DNA of 64,000 nt from Apis mellifera (taxonomy: Eukaryota > Arthropoda > Insecta > Hymenoptera > Apidae). The position numbers and the translations under genes are program-made. The notes beneath the pieces are model-generated. The model did not search any database. It saw only the letters and a list, made by a program, of their open reading frames with translations, and was not told the origin of the DNA. The stretch lies in NCBI RefSeq assembly GCF_003254395.2, contig NC_037650.1:4151001-4215000 (forward strand), in the 5' to 3' direction. The stretch's first letter is position 1; every line of letters begins with the position of its first letter. Below are positions 33,441 through 44,740 of the stretch, in pieces.

Positions 33441-36400
33441 GTTTCGAGAAAGAATTTCCAGAGAAATTCTCGAGTCGAGACCCTTTTTTCTCTCTTTAAC
33501 TTTTCGACGGAAAAAGGAAAGGAAAGGAAACTTTTCCGTTCGAATTTTCGAACATCGAAAGAGAAAAATTCTCGCGAACGCGTCCACTCGCCACCACGCA
33601 CACACGTGGCGTTATTATTAAAGGTGGCAAGTTGTGGCGCGCGTTGCCGTGTCGATTCGCTCCATTCTCCGACCCGGAGAAATCCATCCTCTATCCGCAA
33701 ATCCAATTATTCACGCGTAATAACGGCACAATGACGATCTCGTGTAAACGTTAACTTATTAAAAGAAAGTGAACGAGGGGGGGGAGGGGAGGGAGGGGGT
33801 AAGTGAAAAGGGGGATAGAAGATAGAAGGAGCAAGGAGAGAGCGGAGGGGAAGGCATTGAAATCGCGCGCGTTATTCGATAGGTACGTAGCAGGTACATA
33901 CGTATCCGCTTAAACGAAAGCTCGTCCGGCACAAAAGCAGCGTGCCATCGAGTATCACAAACATTGATTTGAATCACAAAGACCGCCCGCGGTATTCCAT
34001 TGTCGGGGCTCGACTTATTGTACAGTTTCTCCTCTCCAACTTCCGCCGCCAGCGATCACCTCTTCCTCTTCCTCTGTCTTTTCCAGACCGTTTTCTCTCT
34101 CTCTCTCTCCTTATCTCTGCTTCTGCCCACTTTTTCTTCACTTCCTTCCATTTTCCATCGGTGACGACCTATCAATCCACTTATTCCGCGCGGTTTATGC
34201 CGCCACTTGTGGCGTTTCCGCCCGATGAAAATCGCGAGCGACGAGGCGCGGAGTATGATCATCGAGCTTTTAATCATCGATCGTCGTGTTGTTTTCCAAC
34301 TGCCGTTGGAATCGTCCATTGTCCACGTGGTTGTTGCGGACGTGGGCGCCCACGTTTGTGACGCGATAATTTTCGCGAAATTTGCGGAGATGCGGCTCTC
34401 ATTCGCGTCGATCGCGCGATTGTCTTCCCGCAAAATGAGATTGTCAACCGCGTGGCGGCGCGCTTTTGCCCCGCTCCCCCTCCCCTCCCCGCCAACGAAA
34501 TGAGAATTTCGTTGTTCCATCCTCTCTCCCGTCTCACTCTCCTATTTTTTATTTTTCTTTTTCCTTTCCCCAACCCTCGCGTTAATCACGATGGAATGAA
34601 CGATCATCGCTGACCGATAACGAGCCGAGGAACTTCGAGCAAGTTCGAATAATCGATCGTTTCGAATCGAGCTTTTATTATCAAACGCGAACGCGAGATC
34701 GAAGAAATAACGCATAATGTATTATTTTATCGATCCCTTGGATCGAAAGAAAAGAATTTAGACGCCTGTATGTATGCATATAGACGAATATAAATTGGCA
34801 AATAAGCTTTTCATTTCTTCGAAGCTCGAGTTGTTAAGAAGCGATCAGCAGGTAAGAGTGGAAAGTAAAGGTAATAATAATCCACGACCTTTAAAGGTGA
34901 CGAAACGCAAGTTTTCGCGGGTGGAAGGAGGGAAGAAAAGCCGGCTGGCTGTCCCGCTAATTAGTCATAGCTGCAAATCGTAGATTCTACGGCCAGGTAT
35001 TTGGCATAGCTTTATTATTCTCGGGGTCTCGTTGCGGGGTCCAGGTATACACACGCCAACTCGGTCAGAATGGCTGGATGGCAATCGACCGACAAACAAA
35101 GGGTACCGTTTACGGTCAACTGCCAACCGTATTCTCAATTGCCGAGTTCTCCCTGAACGTTGACCAACAATTAGCAATAAATTCTCGCCCGTTCCTTAAT
35201 ATTCGGCCCCGAGCCGAAGTCGAGGCCGCATTGTCGTCGCATCCCGGCCACCGCCGACTCCTGCCAACCCGCGCGCCGCTTCACGCGTACGTAACTTTTG
35301 CCCGCGTCACTCGTGCGGTTTACATTACGCCGCGCTGTCACCACGCTTCCCTGATTACCCTTTCCCGTTCTGATTTATTGCCCGTCCCGCGCCTCCTCGT
35401 CCGCCCCGCGAACGAGGCGGAAGCGCCCGCTTCGAACGGAGCGGACAGACTCGCCGTGACGAGCTGAGGAGATAACGAGGCGCAAGAGTCAGCCCCGACG
35501 ATTACAGAGAGATCGATCGATCGATTGACTCATCCAAGGGGGACCTTGCACTTCGTTTATCGGCCCTGGTAATCTTATCGAGACGACCTTGTCGGCTTAT
35601 CGAGACAGCCGCTGTCCGCTCGATCGAGCGATCCATGATAATTGCAACGAAATTTCTCAAATCGAACTCTCTCTCTCTCTCTCTCTTTCTCGACTATCGC
35701 TCGTATCGCGAAATTCTTATTATCCGTCCAAATTGGACGATTAGAATTTTCTTTTCCTTCTTCTTCTTCTTTTTTTTTTTTAATTACTACAGAGGAGAAA
35801 GATCTCTCGAAAGATTGTCGCGGGGGGGAGAGCCGCGACGAAGAATTTCACCGACGAAGAAGAGTGCGTTGAGACGAAGGGTGGTAACGAAGAGAGAAGA
35901 GAAAGGAAAGGAAAAAAAGGGAAAAGGAGGGAAAAAAAAGGAAATAGAGAGAGAGAGAGGCATGGATTCGTCGAAATTGAACGACGGTGAACGTTCGAAT
36001 GGAACTCCGCATCCGAGCTGCCGTTACTTTCATTGTCGGTGACGCACGGGCCACGCCGGGGTTGCGCTACGATTATCTATGACGCATTCTTCCATTATGC
36101 GTTTCGCTCTTTCTCTGCCTTTCTCCCGCCCCGATTCTCCCCGTCTTTGTCTGGCCTTCGTGCCGCGGCAACAGGTCCTACGCATGAGCCGCGCTTAAAC
36201 GGAGTCGCATCGGCCGATGGAACGTTCTTTCACGGAACGGAGAAGCATCGTCAGCCGCTTTGTGAATTTCACGAACGAGAGAGATTGGTGACCGAGGAGA
36301 GGCCCCGACGATTCGACGAAGAGAGGAGGGAAAGAGGGGGAGGGAGGGAGGGAAAGAAAAAAGAAGGAAGGGAGAGGGAAAGGGGTAGGAGGAGGAGGAG

Positions 36401-37013
36401 GAGGTGGAGGAGAAAATGGGTCAAGTCGAGCGGATATAATGGGTGATTTGAATACGACTAAGCGCGACGAAGCAAGCTAATGCAATCGACAAATTAGCTA
36501 AAAAGAAGAGATACTTGTTCGTATCGACTTTCGACCGGCACTAATACGGAAAGTCGAGTGCGTTTAAATGATACGAGGACGCGACTTCGATTTACGATCA
36601 ATTTTCCTCGAACGAAATGAAACGAAACGAAACGGAGTAAAATAAAAAAGCTCGTCATGGATCATCATCATCGTCATCAACGTGAAGGGATGACGAACGA
36701 ATCGACTAGTGGCTTTCTTCGAAAAGAGAGAAAGAAAAAAAATAAATAAATAAATAAAAAAATAAAAAAAAGTAAAAAAAATCGCGGAAAGAAAGCGCCG
36801 ATACGAGAGAAAAAAAAAACGCGATAAGATTACGATTGCTTGCGCAGTAGAACACATACTCTTGTTACACACGTGTACAGAGCGGACAGTTGCAGTTATC
36901 GAGCGTCTACGTTTGTTCCCTTCGCGACTAACACCGCGACGAATCCCGCCGTTGAAACGTTCGCGTCTTCATTTACATTACATGCAACAATTTTGCAAAA
37001 CTATTCTGTCTCT

Positions 37014-37112
37014 ATAACTACTATTATTACTACTATTACTACCACCATTGCTACTGCCACTACTACTACTACTACTATTAGTACTACTACCAACACTATT
37101 ACTTCGTCTACC
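37014..37112. repeat. Imperfect (ACT)/(ATT) triplet repeat
   Basis: A long run of ACT, ATT and ACC triplets. The 243-codon frame across it is Thr-rich only because of the repeat. Confidence 0.85.
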
Positions 37113-37283
37113 ACACGCGAGGCCCCCAATCCAAGAAAACGTGTACGCGTTGTAAGGGTTGTAACCTCCCCACCCTTCCCTCCCCTAACCCTCCTCCCCC
37201 CCGAATCGCGAAAATCGAAGTTAGGCCATGGAATTCGAAGGTCAGCGGAGAAATCGCGCGACACGATTCGCGCGCGAAAGGCA

Positions 37284-37336
37284 GGCGCGGCGCGGCGCGG
37301 CGCGGCGTGGCGTGGCGTGGCGTGTCGTGTCGTGGA
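37284..37336. repeat. GC-rich pentanucleotide repeat (GGCGC / GGCGT)n
   Basis: GGCGC units pass into GGCGT and then GTGTC units, showing point-mutation drift along the array. A similar repeat in the opposite orientation lies at 47677-47721, on the far side of the Sox gene. Confidence 0.85.
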
Positions 37337-37456
37337 TCCGTCGTGGATAAAGAAAGAGAAGAACGAAGAGGGGGTGAGAAAGGAGAGACACGCGCTGATC
37401 TCGCGCGTGGAGCGTAGGGAAACGACACGAGGCGACTACGAAAGGGAGGAAATTGG

Positions 37457-37521
37457 CGGAGAGGAGGAGGAGGAGGAGGAGGAGGAGGTGGAGGAGAAGG
37501 AGAAGAAGGCAGGCAGGCAGG
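37457..37521. repeat. (GGA)n followed by (GGCA)n
   Basis: GGA triplets for about 50 bases, then three GGCA units. Confidence 0.85.
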
Positions 37522-37616
37522 GTCCAGCGTTGACGAAAGTTCCATGCGTGTCCGGGGGTGGAAAGGGGTGAGTGGCGGGCAGCGGAAGAACGCGTGGACG
37601 ACGAAAGACTGGCGAC

Positions 37617-37666
37617 CCGAGGAGGAGAGGAGAGGAGAGGAGAGAAGAGACGAAGAGAAAAGGGGG

Positions 37667-37712
<46 letters not shown>

Positions 37713-37720
37713 GAAGGATG
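37617..37720. repeat. Purine tract with (GA)n
   Basis: GGAGA-type repeats followed by about 19 perfect GA units near 37671-37709. It lies about 150 bases upstream of the CRE/CCAAT cluster, a position like that of GAGA-factor tracts near insect promoters. Confidence 0.8.
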
Positions 37721-37867
37721 GTGGTCGAGTTGGGGAAGAGAGAAAGCGAGGGAGAAGCGAGAGGGAGCGAGGATCGGAGATGGTGGAAGCGAGAGGAGAC
37801 GATCGGTGTTTGGGACGAGGGCGAGAGGGGTGAAAGCGTCGCCGCGAGAGGTCGTGTCGGGGGGTTG

Positions 37868-37965
37868 TTGGTGTGACGTCACGGCGTAATGGCGCCGCCT
37901 TCGGCGTCGAAGGGAGCCGCGCGATTGGTCGAGAGAAATGATGGCAGGCTTGCGTGCCAATCGAT
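37868..37965 (+). promoter_or_regulatory. Putative proximal promoter of the Sox gene: CRE and two CCAAT boxes
   Basis: The perfect CRE palindrome TGACGTCA is at 37874-37881. An inverted CCAAT (ATTGG) is at 37924-37928 and a forward CCAAT at 37957-37961. A GA tract lies just upstream. This combination within 100 bases is typical of proximal promoters (ATF/CREB and NF-Y type sites). No convincing TATA box was seen. The transcription start is not visible. Assignment to the Sox gene, about 2 kb away, is inferred from orientation and the absence of other genes. Confidence 0.35.
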
Positions 37966-38463
37966 TGCCGTTGGTAGGCTCGGGTCTGGTCCGTCGGTCC
38001 GTTGGGTATGGTTGCTGGTAGCAAGACAGGTAGGGTAGCGTGGAGGAGGGGCGGCGAGCGCAGTGCGAGCGAAACAGAGAGAGGGGGACAGCCGCCTCGG
38101 CAGGAAGTGAGCCCCGAGAGTGGGACCCCAAGGCGAAATCCACAAATGCTCAGACGGTTCCGTTCTTTCGTGGCGAGTGGAGGTCGCCGCTACTTGTTCG
38201 TCTTCTCGTTTTGTCTTTAAGAATTTCACGTTGACAATCGGAGTCGTATCGGGCCACGGCGACCACGAGTCGGAGAAGGAGGATCACGGATGAAAGAACG
38301 TGCGCAACGGTGCACGGAGCAGCAGCACGCGCGTGTATCCATCAGGTGGGACGGCGAGGGGTCGTCGACGACGGGTCGTCGTCATCGTCGCCCTTCTTCC
38401 TTCCTTGTTCCACGTTCCCAGGAAAGACAATAGTGCGGCGAAAAGTGAAAATTCATCCGTACG

Positions 38464-38465
<2 letters not shown>

Positions 38466-38499
<34 letters not shown>
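38466..38499. repeat. (TA)n microsatellite
   Basis: About 16 perfect TA units, about 1.4 kb upstream of the Sox start codon. Confidence 0.9.
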
Positions 38500-38504
<5 letters not shown>

Positions 38505-38861
38505 TGAGGGGATCGGTTATGCGTGTACGACGCGAAGTGATGTGATCGAACCGTTTCCCCGGATCGGGTAGAATCGTTGCATCGAATAGCCGAGGAACGG
38601 AGAGGAATCGCGAGGACCCAGCGTATCGTTGCATCGTCGCGATCCCATTCGTCGAGCTTATCGCGAGGCTGCAGCCAGTCACGAACGAGCTCTCGTGCGG
38701 GTTCGATGAGTTGAAACGGAGCAAGAGGGAAATATACGTCGAGGAAGAAAAAAGTGTTCCCCAGTTCTCGATCGGACTTTGCCGTGAAACGTGCAGATTC
38801 GTGCATTTTCACCGTTCGAATCGCTCGCAATTACGAGGATCGAGACGTAGAGTCACGACCC

Positions 38862-38962
38862 ACGAGGAACAGGAGGAAGAGGAGGAGAAGGTGGTGGAGG
38901 AGAAGGTGGTGGAGGAGGAGGAGGAGGAAGAGGAGGAGGTGGAGGTGGTGGAGGAGGAAGAG
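38862..38962. repeat. (GGA)/(GGT) purine-rich triplet repeat
   Basis: About 100 bases of GGA, GAA and GGT triplets. Confidence 0.85.
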
Positions 38963-39896
38963 TGCGCGTCCAGAGGAAGAGGAATGAAATCGGTGTTGAT
39001 ATGAGGAAAGAAGAAGAGTGTTCGATGTTCGTTCATCCACTCGTGGATGCGCAACGTGGATGACTTTTCACGATTCTTCGAAAAAGAAAAAAAAAAAAAA
39101 AGAACAAAATCGGTGATATCGCAGTGATCGAGCGGAGAGACAGAATTCCCGTATTCCGATATAGGAATGATCGTGCGTTGATAATTCGTTAAACGAATAA
39201 GTGCACGGTGATCGTGTGCTCGATTGACTGACGATTAGTATACACGTACACATATATATATATATATACATACATATGTGTATATATGTATATATATATC
39301 GTCTGTGCTTGTTCAACGAAGTGAGTAGAACGTGATTAAACGAGGATTTATCGCACGGTGACTCTTTTTTATATATCGATCGCGGGCAAAGATTCTAACG
39401 AGACCGACGAACGAAAGGATAGAATTTCGTACACGTTCGCGTTTGTCGCGATCGTCGCTAACGCGAAAGAGGAAAAAAAAGAAAAGTGGAAGGGAAGAGT
39501 GTCGGTGCAGTGTCGCCGACTTCTCGGTGGTGCGATAGAGAAGGTCGAAAAAGGGCGAGCAACTTGTTCCTTCCTTTTTTTCCCCCCCTCCCACTCTTTT
39601 CCTTCTTTTTTTGCTTATGATCGAGAAAAGATCGGTTTCCATGCCATCCTGTTGCCGCGTGGAAGGGAAAAGAAGAAGGGTATCGTTATTCCTCGTCGCG
39701 TAGCGTTCGCGGGTAGCGCGCAACAGCGAACACGCCGCCGACTCGTTTGCCCGGCGTGGTGGATAACGGAGGATTCGGCACGAGTGATTAACCGCGTTGA
39801 ACCGTGCACGAGTCCTTCTCGGCGTTTCGTCGAATTTCTTGACGTCGAGCGGTACAAGTAAACGGCGGCAAACTGTACGGGCACCGGGAAGAAGAA

Positions 39897-41270
39897 ATGC
39901 TCACGATGGAGACGGACCTGAAGGGCGGCAGCCTGCACGGTCAAATGCCACCGCACCAAGGTGTATCGCCAATGGGCCATCATACCGGAGTTTCGCCTTA
40001 CGGCAGCCTCGGCTCCATTGTGCACAGCCCGGCATTGTCTGGAAGTCCTCCGAGCACCGGAGGCCTGGGCCTAGGCTTGCCGCACCACCATCAGACCCCG
40101 CAACACCACTACGCGTCGATGCAGGCGGCGCAGCAACAGCAACAGCAACAGCAGCAACAGACGATACACTCGTTGGCCCAGCAAAACGCCGGCCAACAGC
40201 AGCAGCAGCACCAACACCACCCTCACCAACCCCCCCAACAACAGTCTCAAACTTCCCACCATCAATCCGCCAACAACAACAACAACACCAGCAAGAACAA
40301 CAACATCGATCGCGTGAAAAGGCCGATGAACGCGTTCATGGTGTGGTCCCGCGGGCAACGGCGAAAGATGGCCCAAGAGAACCCCAAGATGCACAACTCG
40401 GAGATATCGAAGCGTTTGGGCGCCGAGTGGAAACTGCTGAGCGAAACGGAGAAGCGTCCCTTCATAGACGAGGCGAAACGATTGCGCGCCGTCCACATGA
40501 AGGAGCACCCCGACTACAAGTACAGGCCGCGGCGCAAGACAAAAACCTTGCTCAAGAAGGATAAATTCCCCCTCGGTGGAGGAGTGGCGGGCGTTGGTGG
40601 GATGTTGGGTGTGGATCAACGGCAAGTCGGCGGTAACGGCGGGCCCCAGCAGACCCAATTGTCGCGCGACGTGTACCAAATGCCCAACGGCTACATGCCC
40701 AACGGATACATGATGCACGATCCAACGGCTGCTTATCAGCAGCACGTCGCGTACGGGAGCCACATGGGCGGCGCGGCAGCGGCAGCGGCCGCTTCGGCGG
40801 CCGGTTATCCGAGGTACGACATGGGCCACCACATGGGCGGCGGTAGCCCGAGCCCGATAAACAGCTACATGAACGGTTACGGTGGTTACGGGAGCACCAC
40901 CGTGCCGGGTGGATCGCCCTCACCTTATCATCAAGCGCAGCCGGGATCTCAAATGTCAAGCCACAGTCCCAGCGGTAGTAGTATAAAATCGGAGCCGACG
41001 AGTCCCGCGAGCGGTGGGATACACACACCGACGCCCACGGGCGCGTCGTCGACGGCTGCCGCCGGTGGCCAAATAGTTAAACGGGAATACATGGGCCAAC
41101 AACAGACCCAACAAACTCAGGGTGATCTCAGGCAAATGATCTCCATGTATTTGCCTCAAGGAGTGGAACAGGGAGTCGTCCAACATGGCGCCGGTGTCTA
41201 CTCACCTGGACCATCTCCCGATCCCTTGGCGCAGCATCACACGGCGATTCCACCTCTAACGCACATGTAA
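39897..41270 (+). CDS. SoxN: SoxB1-class HMG-box transcription factor (SoxNeuro / Sox1-2-3 type)
   Basis: A 457-residue protein in one uninterrupted frame, matching the intronless structure common to SoxB1 genes. The start MLTMETDLKG resembles the short MET-[DE]-LK start of Sox1/2/3. The HMG box is residues 138-216: RPMNAFMVW (142-150, with the F147-M148 wedge that intercalates DNA), basic SRGQRRK, and terminal RPRRKTK (210-216) as a second nuclear localisation signal. The box is nearly identical to vertebrate Sox2, and the group B motif TLLKKDKFPL follows directly. A ten-Gln run (79-88), a second Gln/His-rich segment (100-120) and an Asn run precede the box. A seven-Ala run is at 293-299. 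The C-terminus keeps the B1 motif GDLRQMISMYLP (409-420) and ends PLTHM. Two SUMO consensus sites are visible: IKSE (363-366) and VKRE (394-397). Family role: it binds ACAAAG-type sites in the nucleus and maintains neural progenitor fate. The symbol is assigned by class; a SoxB2 identity is less likely because of the C-terminal motif. Confidence 0.95.
   Translation: MLTMETDLKGGSLHGQMPPHQGVSPMGHHTGVSPYGSLGSIVHSPALSGSPPSTGGLGLGLPHHHQTPQHHYASMQAAQQQQQQQQQQTIHSLAQQNAGQQQQQHQHHPHQPPQQQSQTSHHQSANNNNNTSKNNNIDRVKRPMNAFMVWSRGQRRKMAQENPKMHNSEISKRLGAEWKLLSETEKRPFIDEAKRLRAVHMKEHPDYKYRPRRKTKTLLKKDKFPLGGGVAGVGGMLGVDQRQVGGNGGPQQTQLSRDVYQMPNGYMPNGYMMHDPTAAYQQHVAYGSHMGGAAAAAAASAAGYPRYDMGHHMGGGSPSPINSYMNGYGGYGSTTVPGGSPSPYHQAQPGSQMSSHSPSGSSIKSEPTSPASGGIHTPTPTGASSTAAAGGQIVKREYMGQQQTQQTQGDLRQMISMYLPQGVEQGVVQHGAGVYSPGPSPDPLAQHHTAIPPLTHM
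40131..40250 (+). repeat. CAG/CAA polyglutamine tracts within the Sox gene
   Basis: Ten mixed CAG/CAA codons at 40131-40160, then a second CAG-rich stretch with CAC and CCC codons at about 40191-40250. Mixing of CAG and CAA reduces slippage. Such tracts often vary in length between insects. Confidence 0.9.
40308..40544 (+). other. HMG-box DNA-binding domain (codons 138-216)
   Basis: All hallmark positions are intact: RPMNAFMVW, the basic helix 1 residues, KRLGAEWK in helix 2, EAKRLR and HMKEHPDYKYRPRRK in helix 3 and tail. One visible difference from Sox2 is Val for Leu in AVHMKEHPDY. Confidence 0.95.
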
Positions 41271-44200
41271 GCCCAATTTCTTTTTTTTTTTTTTACCCTG
41301 CCCCTTCCCCTAATATCTGTTACATTCTGCCTACCCGCGGGTGTACGACTTTTCGTATCGGCGTCTTGCCGGATGAAACGGGAGGATTAAAAGTTTCTCT
41401 GGAAATGGAAATTCTTTTAGAGTTCGTCCGGGAAGGCTTCGAGCTCGCATTTCTCTACTCCCTTTCTTCTACCAACGAGGGATAAACGGGATAAACGTTG
41501 ATCGTTGAATTCGAGATTAAGATTCCAAGATTCTAACCATCCGTCCTCGATTTCCGCGCGATTTTACTTTTCCATGGTGGTTAGTCGAGTCGCGCTAGTA
41601 GTTCAGTTTTATCGCGAATTAGCGAACCGGTTTATCCCTCTCTCTCTCTTGGTAGATGTTAAGCTTGATCCAACGTTCGAGTTTTGATTTGTCGAAGGTA
41701 TATTCGTGGAGAAAAAAATGTTCTTACTCGCTTTCCTTTAACGCTCGACGTTTAAACTCGAACGTTGGCACGATTATATGTCGCACAAACAACACCCTCG
41801 ATAAAGCAATTCACCACGCTTTCTATACGCAATTCTTGCGCCTTTGCATTTGCATACTAACATTATCGCCACGACATTTCCACTTCTGGACCCTAATGAT
41901 CAATCCTGAGTACATACGTAACAATTAGCACCGACGCGAGAAAAAGGGAAAAAAAAAAAGGAACCCTACCTCCACGCTCCGTAGTTCGAGCGTAATGGCG
42001 AGACCTACGACTGCGAGCAGATTTTTACGTAACGAGATAACGAGTCATCCTCGATCCAACGCTCGAATCGAGCGAAACGCATGATTTATTACAGTAGTAG
42101 CTGTGATTATCATTATCGTCGCTCTTTTCATTTTTATCGAATAATCGATCGATTTCGAAAGAAAAATATCTTAGATCTTAGATTAGTCAATTAATCGTCC
42201 CTCTTCTATTATCCCTTCTATTCTCCCCAAACGAAGGATTCGTTCGAACGTGAATTATCGTTATCGTGATAAATTAGAGAAAGGCGTTCCCGTACTTCTT
42301 CTCCTTCTTCTTCTTCTTATAACGCGTGTTTCTCGTCTCTCGAATCGGAATCGGAAGAACGATCGTCTTTTTCCAACGATTTAAGGTCTTAGATGGAACA
42401 CGTAGAAATATTAGGACGCGTTTACCCGATCAACCAGACTATCGACTTGACGAGATTAATTCGTCGTAGCTAGGCGCGATCGCTAGGGTCGTCGCGCGCG
42501 AGATTAACGGTATTTGGGAAGATTTACGAGGAAAGTTTTCGACGACGACGGTCGACCGACGTGGTTGGTAAACAGAGAAACTCGTTCGATGTGGCAACCA
42601 GCACGATGCAAAGAGGCTCAGAGAAACACCTTTGTTTTCCTCTTCGTGGTCGAGCGAAACCCTTTTTCTTTTGTGTACATTTATACCTTCCTTATCTTCT
42701 GTTTCCAAGATTCCAAGTGTTTCTTCGATCGATCGAATTTTTCTCCATTTCGATTCGTTTCTTTCCATTATGCCTTTATATACTTTTCTTTCCTTTTCTT
42801 TTTCTTTCTTTCTTTCTTTCATTTTGTTTTTCTTGTTCTCTTTCCGTTTCTTTCTCCGATTACTTTCTCGTTTCGATCCGAATTTCGTGCGCGTTAGGGT
42901 CCAGAACGTAGGGAATTTCGAGCGGTTTACACTCAAGATTTATTTCTCGTGAGCCTCGGTCTATCAAGAGATAAATGTTGAGTTTAAACGTGTCGGGTTT
43001 CGCGGGTTGAGTCAAGAGAATCTCGTAGGCCGTTCTCCCCTTCCCCTCCTCCCTCTCTCTCCGCCCTTCCCTCCCCTCCTTCCTCCCCCTCAACGTTTAC
43101 TTCGATCATCGGCATCGATCGTCGTTGTATCGCTCTTCGATTCCCCTACTCCACCTACTCGCGCGTTTCCTTTCGATTCGATTAAGATTTCGTCGTGGAA
43201 ATGAACGAAATGGTCGATCGAGGATAAATAAATACAACATTCTTCGCTCGAGTTTTTTTTTTCCAACTCGCTCTTCCGATCGCGAGACGAAGAGGCGAAG
43301 TGAGAAATGGTGCCGGCCACCACGAGACTTTCTTCTGACTCATCCCACGTCGTCCCAAGTACAAATAAATATCCAAAAACTGCAATTAGCAACCTTGCAA
43401 TTACCTAACATGAAACCAATAACCTCGTAGGATAGCTTAGATACAGAAGAGAGGACAACGTGCGTAACACTTTGGGACAACTTTGAAAGTATGAAGATGA
43501 TGTTCTAACGAGAGAGAGAGAAAGAAAGAGAAAGAGAGAGAGAACGAGTACAAGTAAAAAAGAAAGAAAAAAAGAAAAAAGAAACAGAGAGAGACAGAGG
43601 AAGAAGAAAAAGAAAATATAAAAAAAGATCGACCGCGAGAATAACATATTGGGATTGTTATAATACGCTGATGAATTCCGGAGACCGTGGGGGCCGAGAC
43701 GAGATCGTCGAAGATTTCTCGCAATCTTTGGAGAAACGACGAAGGACTGAAAGAAAAGAAAAAAAGAAGATAAAAGAAAAAAAAATAATAATCAAGAGAA
43801 ATGAAAAATGAAAAAAAAGAAAAAAAAAGAAATTCTTCCTTCTCACGATTCAAGCGCGATCCGAAGAATTCAATCATCAAGGATTCGAGGAATTATTCGT
43901 GTACTATCTAACGAATTAGATACACGGGGAAAAAAAAAATAAAAGGAATAATCGCGTTCTCGAGCGATCGATATATATATATATATATATACGATTCACG
44001 GAAGAAATTATCATCGTTGGAATCGCGCGCGTCCTCGATCGAGGACTTCCGATCGTTTTCTTCCCAAGCTTGCGACGAATCTGCGCCCCCACGCTCTTTT
44101 TCGCGCCTCTTCTTCTCTGTTTTGCAGGGAGCGTTCTCTACTTTTTTTTTTTTTTTTTTTTCTTTTTTTTTTCTTCTATCGACGCGATGACACAGAGGAG

Positions 44201-44651
44201 GCACGATAAGTCGTTTCCTTGAATCCAACGGAGACGCGAAGGAAGAGGGAGGGACAAGAAGAAGAGGGGTCCTCGCGGAATAAATTCGGGAAAATGGGAT
44301 GGAGATGTGATCGGTGATTCGCCAATGGGTGTTTACATTGTACACGGGCAAAATGCGAGAAGTAGAACGAGAGTAGAAAAAAAAATGAACGATAGAGAGA
44401 GAGAGAGTGTGTGAATGAGTTAGAGAGAAAGGGAAGCGAGAAGGAACGCGAACTGATTAAACTTCTTACTGTGATAAAGCATGAAAAAAAAAAAGTTGAA
44501 TGCTGCACAATTTAGCTCGCGTGTAAGAAATAGCAGGGTATAGTCGCCGTCAGGGATTCGATAGGAAGGGGATGATGATGTGAAAAGTAGAGGAAGAAGT
44601 ATATCGCGGGGGAAAAAAAACATCGAACGAGATATAACAATAAGCGTAATC

Positions 44652-44740
44652 GTGTGTGTGTATATAAATATATATATGCATATATTTATATATATACATA
44701 TTTATATGCGTATATGCATATATATATATTGATAGATTAT
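44652..44740. repeat. TA/TATG-rich repeat
   Basis: Alternating TATA and GCATA words; low-complexity AT-rich DNA. Confidence 0.75.

Larger units (their letters stand above)
32201..36830. other. Intergenic DNA upstream of the Sox gene
   Basis: No gene recognised. Pyrimidine-rich DNA at 32877-32999, a GGGA repeat, G-rich DNA at 33777-33800, purine-rich DNA at 35880-35965 and 36320-36415, and A-rich DNA at 36730-36785 account for most apparent long frames. Confidence 0.55.
37966..39896 (+). other. Probable 5' leader region of the Sox gene
   Basis: No coding potential is recognised between the promoter-like cluster and the Sox start codon. The region contains several upstream ATGs with frames of up to about 170 codons. 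The nearest (39358-39861) ends 35 bases before the Sox ATG. If all of this were leader, these frames would hinder translation, so part of it may be intron. A pyrimidine tract at about 39570-39612 could belong to a 3' splice site. Repeats inside include (TA)n at 38466-38499 and GGA/GGT triplets at 38862-38962. Confidence 0.35.

Noticed and set aside
36840..37571. 243-codon Thr-rich frame
   Set aside because: It is generated by the ACT/ATT triplet repeat and purine tracts.
39797..40564. 255-codon + strand frame overlapping the Sox CDS
   Set aside because: It is an out-of-frame shadow of the Gln/His-rich Sox coding sequence; the Sox frame carries the intact HMG box.
40071..40832. 253-codon - strand frame opposite Sox
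   Set aside because: It is a Leu/Val-rich antisense reading of CAG/CAC codons with no family resemblance.
41841..41855. CCTTTGCATTTGCAT as a SOX-OCT composite site
   Set aside because: The octamer ATTTGCAT is present, but the SOX half (GCAAAG) is weak. Several octamers occur in the window, near the number expected by chance.
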